From NCBI RefSeq assembly GCF_963678635.1, contig NC_087067.1, positions 55,798,456 to 55,862,455 of the forward strand: DNA of 64,000 nucleotides, given 5' to 3'. The DNA comes from Symsagittifera roscoffensis. Taxonomy: Eukaryota; Xenacoelomorpha; Acoela; Convolutidae. Numbering within the stretch: the first letter of the stretch is position 1; the number at the start of each line of letters is the position of its first letter. A program made the translations under genes and the position numbers. Under the pieces are notes generated by a model. The model saw nothing but the letters and a program-made list of their open reading frames with translations. It did not search any database and was not told the origin of the DNA. Of the stretch, positions 59,901-64,000 are shown in pieces.

Positions 59901-62822
59901 AGTCAATGTGGATCTGGAGGACTTGAAGATTACAGGCCCTCGCGAATCAACATGGCCAAGTTGAAACTGGAAGGACAACTCGACGTGGTCGAGTACAGTC
60001 GAATAACCGTGCCGGAATCGGTCCACATGGGGGATCCGGCAGGGGGTTATGTGGAAATGTTGAAAGCGAGGAACTCCGCGAGAGGGCACCTGATGGCTTG
60101 GAACGAGAAGCCAGCCATGCAAGAATACTTGAAAGGGCTTACGGAGAACTCTAACTTCAATCGAAGGGAGTATGGCACAGTAATGTCATCAGAAGCGAAC
60201 GAAATTGGATTGGAAAAACTGCTAGAAATTTCTTGGAGGGCGGCCCTCCAGAAATACTTCGATGAGACGATGAATGCACCTGCTACTGTGGCAGCATACC
60301 TGGCTCATCCTTGCGTGAGAACTGATCTGCAAGTACGACTGGCTTGGTGCTTGATGGGCATCAAAAGGGCGGAGTATGAAGCCAGCCACGACTCGAAATC
60401 ACGAGAACAGGAGCTAGAATTGATGGAAGCTTTACGGACATTGATCTCAAAAGACGATTCAGCGATAGCATGGGCTAAACGGAAGGATGCCCTTTGCTTT
60501 GTCAGGTTTGTGGTGGATCGCATCCCCACTCCTGTGTTGGGAGAATGTATAAAGATCATTCGGCAAAAGGGAGTTGATTGCGAAAGGAACTTCCTTAGGG
60601 CACTCCTAGAGCTATATCAGGACATGCCATTGACCGTGCCAAGCAAGGAGTCGAATGATATGGAAAGCTATCGCAAGTTGGAAGAGGTGAGAAGATACTC
60701 CAACAAAGAATTGAGAGTGAGCAGAGACTTGATTGAAGCGGCCAGAGGACAAAAGGAGTTTGCAACACTAGGGAAACTGAAGTCGTTCCAATACGTGTCT
60801 GGCATACCGGGGATGGCGTATAATCCCTTCGTGAACGAAGAAGCCAGGGAAGCATACTTCGACTACGAGCAAGTCACAGTGCTCAACTTCTGGGTTGAAC
60901 GGATTAAGGAAATTGGAATGTTGATGGTGGAACAACCCAAGCTGGGAATTATTTTGGAGGAACGAGTAGTCGAACCCTCGATTCCCGAGCTAAAAGGGCA
61001 AGTGAGTTTTGATTGTGGTTCTTGGGACGGTCCCTTGAAAACCAGTCTAGTAGTGATGTGGGAACTCATGAAACCTTCCTGGTGTCCCCATCCTAACGCA
61101 GGCTTAATCTGGGACATGACCGCGGATGTCATATTGGAAAGGGATGATGATGCGAGTTTACATGATCTGGCCATGATACAACACCTGCTGGCCATGAGAT
61201 TGACGAAGAAGAAGAGCAACCAGTCCACGGAGCTGTCCGAGGAAGGTACATCGAGTAATTGGTTGAAGCAAGGCACATGCTTGGCTCAACACAGTGGGAT
61301 GGAAGGACATGTTTGTAACATGGGACACTGCCTGATTACGCTGAGCGAGCAGCATCGACAACTGGCACGATTGTACGGAAGATTGAGCATGTCAGATAAG
61401 AGTGCCATGGAGTTGGTCGCAGACTGCCATGGGGTGACGGACGTAAACCTGATCACAGCCTTGGGATTTTGCAGCATGACGAGTTCGATAGAATCGCTCG
61501 AGCGCTTGGAGCGTGCCCATGAGCTAGTGGCGTCCCTCAGCGTGGAGATATTCCCTGGAGCATTACAGACAGAGCAAAAGATTGGAGGCTGGCGAGAAGC
61601 CCTAGAGAATGAAATGAATCTGAGGGATAGTGAAGCCTATCACAGACCTACTGGTTCAAAATATATGGTGGGTTCAAGCTCTGCGCCATACTGCAATAGC
61701 AAGTATCCTACGCACATGGTGGTGATGGATGCGAGGACGCAACAGGTGTTGGTTGACCAGCTTTTCTCTGTGCCAAAATGCGTGAGGTTGGCCAGAATGT
61801 CAGAGAGGTCATATGACTTGTTGGCAAAGATCTTTCGGGCAGTCCCGAAGAGATCCGAAGGCGAGTTGCAAGACGTTGTGGGTGAAGAGTTCATGATGCT
61901 GAACGAAGGCAACGTGAGTGAGTTCCAGAAGCAGAAAGCGAGTGGAGCGTTACCCACTGAATTCCCCACCATAGAAGAGAAAGACGATCTACATAGAATC
62001 CTGATGGAAGTGGAACCGTTGCTGGGAGCCTCAGGGTATCGGACCCGAAGGAACATAGTGAGAACCCACGGGGAGTATCCTTGCCACTGCTTAGCGCAGA
62101 CGTTGTGGTACCCCAAACGAGGGAACCTGATCCTAATTTGGGACGTGGAGGAGTTGTACTCCACGGGGTTGCCCGATCAGAATCAACCAGTGTCAATCGT
62201 GGTGGTTAGCGCCATGCTAGCAGTGAGATGGTTGGAGGCTTATGCGGACACAGATGAGCAGGAGACGGCCGTGCCGACTCCTGAACAGCTGAGCAACGTG
62301 AAAATGAGTAGTGAATTGGATCTTTTCAGAACCACCTGCAAGGTTCTGAGAATACCTAAAGCCATTGAAAGAATATGGTCAAGGCAAAGATTGATGCCTT
62401 GGTTCCGTGCAGTGATGACATCTTGGATGTATGAACGCGCGAAGCGTCACATGTCAAGGAACACGGAAGCCTATCAATCTTTCCAGCTAGACATAGGACC
62501 AGGAGCCTATAAGAGAGCTTTCCTGACGCATAGAAACGCGGTCACCACTGCGGTGAAGCGAGTAGCTGGAGCGCCTTGTGTTACTGAAGATGAAAAGAAA
62601 GAGGTCTTAAGAGCTGACCTAGAACGAAACGTGAGCCTGTGTCTTCACAACAGCTTTTGCAGGAACCGGGAGCAGAAGGTGAATGTGGACTTACTACCTT
62701 GTTGCAAGCCGAGGCTGTTGGAGCAGGAGGGTTGGGGCACGGCCCGCAACTCTCTGGACATGTTAGAGAAAGTTCTGGAAGACAGTGACGCTGAACATCA
62801 GGATGGAGAAATGATGGAGTGA
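53955..62822 (+). CDS. ORF2 of the giant element: 2955-aa protein with tandem SGNH-type domains
   Basis: Uninterrupted from ATG 53955. Residues ~160-220 form a coiled coil after a basic Pro-rich stretch. A canonical SGNH/GDSL hydrolase follows: block I IIGDSL with Ser404, block II FGGAS (423-427), block III MLGTND (449-454), block V DGVHF with Asp547 and His550. A Ser/Arg-rich linker comes next, then a second SGNH-like domain (~865-1060) with VVAGSDYLY and VVAGANDH (922-929), lacking an obvious nucleophile. The remaining ~1900 residues include an acidic patch (~1690-1720), helical regions and scattered Cys; I recognise no domain there. Related esterases occur in ORF1 of CR1-type LINEs. The role is unknown; a capsid- or membrane-associated lipase is one possibility. 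Confidence 0.85.
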   Translation: MGDTNELMEFLSASLGATLDEIYQRLIDCDFTREDPGLAMFVVALLNALGREGRGNRPTEVVLMLAFGESGTAERGRNRLMRWRRGEMSGHDLAREPGLGEQRDHRLGEMPLPVQPAQPLIGAKRQRDGPGPSHSVDSPTAAPPLKKVRVSEIEIQTSETIETLEKKERDQSELCAKLQEYRTIARERDEWKKKFEDLQVAYKEDELKHLKELYMAKVSQASPEILASMRSSEGSSDTRPRTTAQELCASRGPEVLDSRASKGHEAPQQTRPSASSQRFTIPDPSDTYLAPQFQESFNQVARAAMDEINRGTERTLARIVPSQRRDPSSDGSERATRTIACSAPGGVFKKSRVVDIRKNLMTRHQFTQVPAEHPRACLNDMSWNPATSDQVIPPGSRHLIIGDSLVRDLNEISVYGQTTTLSFGGASVAQVIKMMEFQGEDRLDTLIIMLGTNDVSRAPVTPENKWEPLLVCLLNELKEKYRPRLVILCTIPPNPLVGTTAADFMNGNVTRWNEMTRNLVRNNPGEMRLLDLENMLRMTDHIELTRDGVHFNSQRGRHWINDVFQTQLREVEQELRATGSLARTNSTGGSRVRATVPESLANRLGPLATETVGAVTVAPSSNVRDRLGTVPPPRPQSIGSRLGRSGEQSNRNNSQTASRRNDSPATTNPASTAGSSTSTVPAEGIESGSRLLWNSSDPSHWGQYKTDMSAKLNMNTLTCREDVMRMTGGESPTVSRLYRIPGVDWLLAEQEKFSSSTSLRHADLDGLPHDNTFGPLNTRSLTDVRDRARERTPPVRKGKFQTENKPSNKHHKMFRQFSKPPGQTPGEYSRDYPRTTTVSGDDKRYGNLKAPVGDGLFAAYDPLDIKAAKYLVVAGSDYLYTPRSLFWPDVIFLTAPKLDWGQAIGMMISVRRVVSMEPQVIVVAGANDHLQSRGLLSRLTDGSIPSNEVIGEAIMTLLSAMAEVEAAARQRFTMNVVKVIFVLSPGYAALPEPLQFVYTMVTTIAEGIYNVIIPAPNRVVDPDNYYPHRSELPAVWSDISNAIQGLRDCSTTRLVLDEVLGLELSNFARLLKLRPGVGDDHLLVQQVADDLWFRQMDHKENEQGRMIRKNMTSAEEDLMAMALRTKPHNNIWLYLSPRLCTLGEDAFEYAPAIIKEIHAYLKSLLDARELAGGKMLKLMQDVNTMSLDKFQADVLATKAQYERSDAILGGMGVGWTPSFLSTCYPRASRNLIASFVKDIRKLSIGLVLALYVTFGHENFVKGPANLFTQALADLRLDGLLTLIAMTYGRLGDLLVLLRYPEQLQGPSREFNAQLETASLRKMKDWRTLLLQYLLQQNRSVTGEDKVATNVSECKQYCGMPLLTDLAVMMRIDPLALVHGLREFVTVVYGPAMSFAFPDVQVKAYRNSVLYVNLVSVVDCSVLNWVEQSELRKLASDDRLFGRIAEPGWVLMDFNNHFKCRMGREDLSHIQFNPKLWNLRPVVKDTGEAVVVPQLPGAYAHARENQQTWLPGSRPLPDQCHRYPPIRRMLLGVTSPIIAPRIGAARDAEKRMQKWSGGMEPRFISWNVAAAHTFDFSFPDAWSRKKIKALPSRRPEVSAETWNEVYSSADDLSRLKWSGEAKVVMLEVASESRGGSYVTIEDLAPHGEELVEFLVDDELFYHAGDMAVPARPDSGADARQGPSGPRPKPDADDDELMDQDDNDEGTGSKTEKSGETDLGALERDLLEYRFSEDDDGEVDGSLLLMAPSSFMSPTKEASADLSPIDPISQARECRSRDPQKLLYESPRRRKIEESMKISFLSTLPEEEWERYQMELEGKTGAIWSRVNFMEKSWDVIRRYGTQSIMKVGLNQPIMREVLEKIVSSMESDVLTESVTEDSADDQHVAKKLPVRRARKGLKRLKGKTGSRAMNPKVVKSRANAVVTSLASAGRSGESGQGDTTTLTGGEKENLIPPMLLAGLTVTATRSKKTARTLADTKLEMEVISQCGSGGLEDYRPSRINMAKLKLEGQLDVVEYSRITVPESVHMGDPAGGYVEMLKARNSARGHLMAWNEKPAMQEYLKGLTENSNFNRREYGTVMSSEANEIGLEKLLEISWRAALQKYFDETMNAPATVAAYLAHPCVRTDLQVRLAWCLMGIKRAEYEASHDSKSREQELELMEALRTLISKDDSAIAWAKRKDALCFVRFVVDRIPTPVLGECIKIIRQKGVDCERNFLRALLELYQDMPLTVPSKESNDMESYRKLEEVRRYSNKELRVSRDLIEAARGQKEFATLGKLKSFQYVSGIPGMAYNPFVNEEAREAYFDYEQVTVLNFWVERIKEIGMLMVEQPKLGIILEERVVEPSIPELKGQVSFDCGSWDGPLKTSLVVMWELMKPSWCPHPNAGLIWDMTADVILERDDDASLHDLAMIQHLLAMRLTKKKSNQSTELSEEGTSSNWLKQGTCLAQHSGMEGHVCNMGHCLITLSEQHRQLARLYGRLSMSDKSAMELVADCHGVTDVNLITALGFCSMTSSIESLERLERAHELVASLSVEIFPGALQTEQKIGGWREALENEMNLRDSEAYHRPTGSKYMVGSSSAPYCNSKYPTHMVVMDARTQQVLVDQLFSVPKCVRLARMSERSYDLLAKIFRAVPKRSEGELQDVVGEEFMMLNEGNVSEFQKQKASGALPTEFPTIEEKDDLHRILMEVEPLLGASGYRTRRNIVRTHGEYPCHCLAQTLWYPKRGNLILIWDVEELYSTGLPDQNQPVSIVVVSAMLAVRWLEAYADTDEQETAVPTPEQLSNVKMSSELDLFRTTCKVLRIPKAIERIWSRQRLMPWFRAVMTSWMYERAKRHMSRNTEAYQSFQLDIGPGAYKRAFLTHRNAVTTAVKRVAGAPCVTEDEKKEVLRADLERNVSLCLHNSFCRNREQKVNVDLLPCCKPRLLEQEGWGTARNSLDMLEKVLEDSDAEHQDGEMME

Positions 62823-63569
62823 AGATGACCAAAGAAGAGAAGAGAAGGAGAGAAAAACTTGATTGTATTTGTGTGCTAAAACTTAAACCAATCAACCAAG
62901 TTTTGATTATTGAACTGGTGAAACTTTTTGTTTTGATTTAGTTTGGTCAGACCAAACCTTGAAAATTGTTGCAATTGTTAAAATTGTTGATTTTGTTGAT
63001 TTTAGTTACTACTATCTATGTATGTATATAAGGAGCATAGGTGAGTATATTTACCTATTTATTCCCGACTGAAGTTTTTAACCTGTGTAAGACACAAATT
63101 CACTGTGTGGCGACATGGTAAGTTTGAGTAAATTCGCTCGAGAAGGGTGGGTAACTCAAGAACTTTCCTAGCCACAGAGTTTCTTAGTTTTAATATTGAA
63201 AGGACCGCATAAATGACTAATTATACTTGGTGAGTGAAGTTAAGTTAATTTTAACGGGTGCGTGGCCGTGCCACGTCCCACTTTTTAATCAGAAGCGAAA
63301 AGAAGTTTTATGGCAAGATGACGTAAGTAGTCAGAAAAGAAATTTTATCTAGGACACTCCTCATGGTGCAAATTTTGTGAAAATGTTGAAAGGCAGTGAG
63401 GTGTAGTACGATGCCATTTGTGAACACGTAGTGAGTTGAGGTGGAGTAGATAAATTTCATTCTCTTATGCGATTTGTAAGATTGGTTACAGAAAACTGGA
63501 TACCTACTTGACGATAACCCGGTGTTGTGCGATCAATAGGGACATTGATGGAGACTTGTCCGGGGAGTA
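62823..63569 (+). other. 3' region of the giant element
   Basis: About 750 bp from the ORF2 stop to the 3' LTR. It contains a TATATAAGG box (63026-63034), a donor-like ATGGTAAGT (~63113) and, just before the LTR, GAGACTTGTCCGGGGAGTA, which should include the polypurine tract. Part of this end resembles ORF1 sequence at 52851-52892. Confidence 0.6.
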
Positions 63570-64000
63570 TGTGCCATTCCGCCAGATGACACAGCATAAC
63601 CTTCCCGCGACGGAAATAAAAGTGACTAAAGGCCTTACGAACAAAAAAGTGTTGCGACGGAGGGTCAGAATGTTCTGGAATTTTTAATTTTAAAATTTCG
63701 ATTTGAAGGAGAACATTTCTGAGAAATAGAAAAAAGACGGCCATTTTGAATAAAATAGAGAAAAAGCAGAACGACGCCATATTTTGTAACGAACGGTTGT
63801 ATCCGAGACGAGAAAATTACGGAGCCTCTTATCGTGGCAATAACACACGATAAGGACCTTAGTGACAGATATTTGTGGAGACGGAGGCTTCGGTGGGGGG
63901 AAGAGAAATACCACGGAACCCTCCCGGGACACGAAATATAGGAGATAAGAGTGTTATCTCAAGAAAATCACGGGAGCGGAGGCTTGGTCCCCCAGAGACT
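63570..64000 (+). repeat. 3' LTR, first 431 bp (runs off the window)
   Basis: I found no difference from 39994-40424 over the visible length. The end, target duplication and the continuing Ty3 pol lie outside. Confidence 0.92.

Larger units (their letters stand above)
39994..64000 (+). mobile_element. Giant Ty3/gypsy-type LTR retrotransposon with macro and SGNH modules (3' end beyond window)
   Basis: Direct repeats beginning TGTGCCATTCC at 39994 and 63570 mark the LTR starts, so the unit from LTR to LTR is 23,576 bp before adding the second LTR; typical gypsy elements are 5-10 kb. The unit contains a ~3.5-kb leader, a Gag-Pol ORF over 3100 residues with macro-domain-like C-terminus, a 455-bp spacer, a second ORF of 2955 residues with SGNH-type domains, and a ~750-bp 3' region. 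Domain order in Pol (PR-RT-RH-INT) is that of Ty3/gypsy. Both ORFs are uninterrupted and the visible LTR parts look identical, so this is likely a recent, potentially active insertion. Confidence 0.93.

Noticed and set aside
44628-62895. Long antisense frames within the giant ORFs (for example 49249-49626, 54127-54621, 61640-62164 on the minus strand)
   Set aside because: They mirror the reading frame of the real ORFs in GC-richer sequence and have no recognisable domains.
63026-63034. TATATAAGG as promoter for a further gene near the 3' LTR
   Set aside because: No ORF follows it before the LTR; it could serve antisense or LTR transcription, but nothing supports that directly.
1-64000. Bacterial or viral contig contamination
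   Set aside because: Spliceosomal introns, Ty3/gypsy elements, MITEs and Polinton features together indicate a eukaryotic animal chromosome.

Overview
The window is AT-rich genomic DNA of an invertebrate animal. Nuclear genes carry short GT-AG introns (63-82 bp in the best-resolved gene), and almost everything else is mobile DNA. I cannot name the species; the families present (Polinton/Maverick, Ty3/gypsy, palindromic MITEs, Suv4-20-like SET, Tnp2-like transposase) occur in many invertebrate lineages.

Layout. 1-5.55 kb: on the minus strand, exons of a gene with a Tnp2-like transposase segment, a degenerate Suv4-20-like SET exon, and a six-exon gene of unknown function (3815-5552) whose exon phases all agree. 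5.75-12.6 kb: tandem repeats and a nest of non-autonomous DNA transposons, including two copies of a 0.95-kb element built from CGATTATAAT palindromes, one of them inside a 2-kb element with CAAGCCGA-type terminal repeats. 12,696-30,942: a complete-length Polinton/Maverick (18.2 kb) with ~215-bp terminal inverted repeats and a 6-bp target duplication CGTGAT. It encodes PolB, a retroviral-type integrase, an adenain-like protease, a packaging ATPase, major and minor capsid proteins, a pVI-like basic protein and a small membrane protein. PolB and two other genes carry in-frame stops or single-base shifts, so this copy is probably no longer autonomous. Inside it, a 3.6-kb cargo module with three non-core genes is bounded by ~104-bp inverted repeats. 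30.9-39.99 kb: AT-rich sequence, then a decayed Ty3/gypsy element (gag, protease and the start of RT) with several breaks.

39,994 to the window end: a giant, apparently young Ty3/gypsy-type LTR retrotransposon inserted into the pol gene of the older one. Its two LTR starts are 23,576 bp apart and show no differences that I could find over the 431 bp visible in both. It carries two uninterrupted ORFs. ORF1 (~3160-3180 aa) is Gag-Pol with two CCHC knuckles, DTGA protease, YVDD reverse transcriptase, RNase H, HHCC-DDE integrase, a GPF module and a C-terminal macro-domain-like module. ORF2 (2955 aa) has a coiled coil, a canonical SGNH/GDSL hydrolase domain (Ser404, GTND, DGVH), a second divergent SGNH-like domain, and about 1900 residues I do not recognise. 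A ~3.5-kb non-coding leader holds hairpin units of ~70 bp closed by ACCCTCC/GGAGGGT.

The giant retrotransposon is the best candidate for an undescribed system: two long enzymatic accessory modules are kept intact, and its base composition differs visibly from the AT-rich flanks. The inverted-repeat cargo module in the Polinton is the second. All assignments come from reading motifs; no database search was run.
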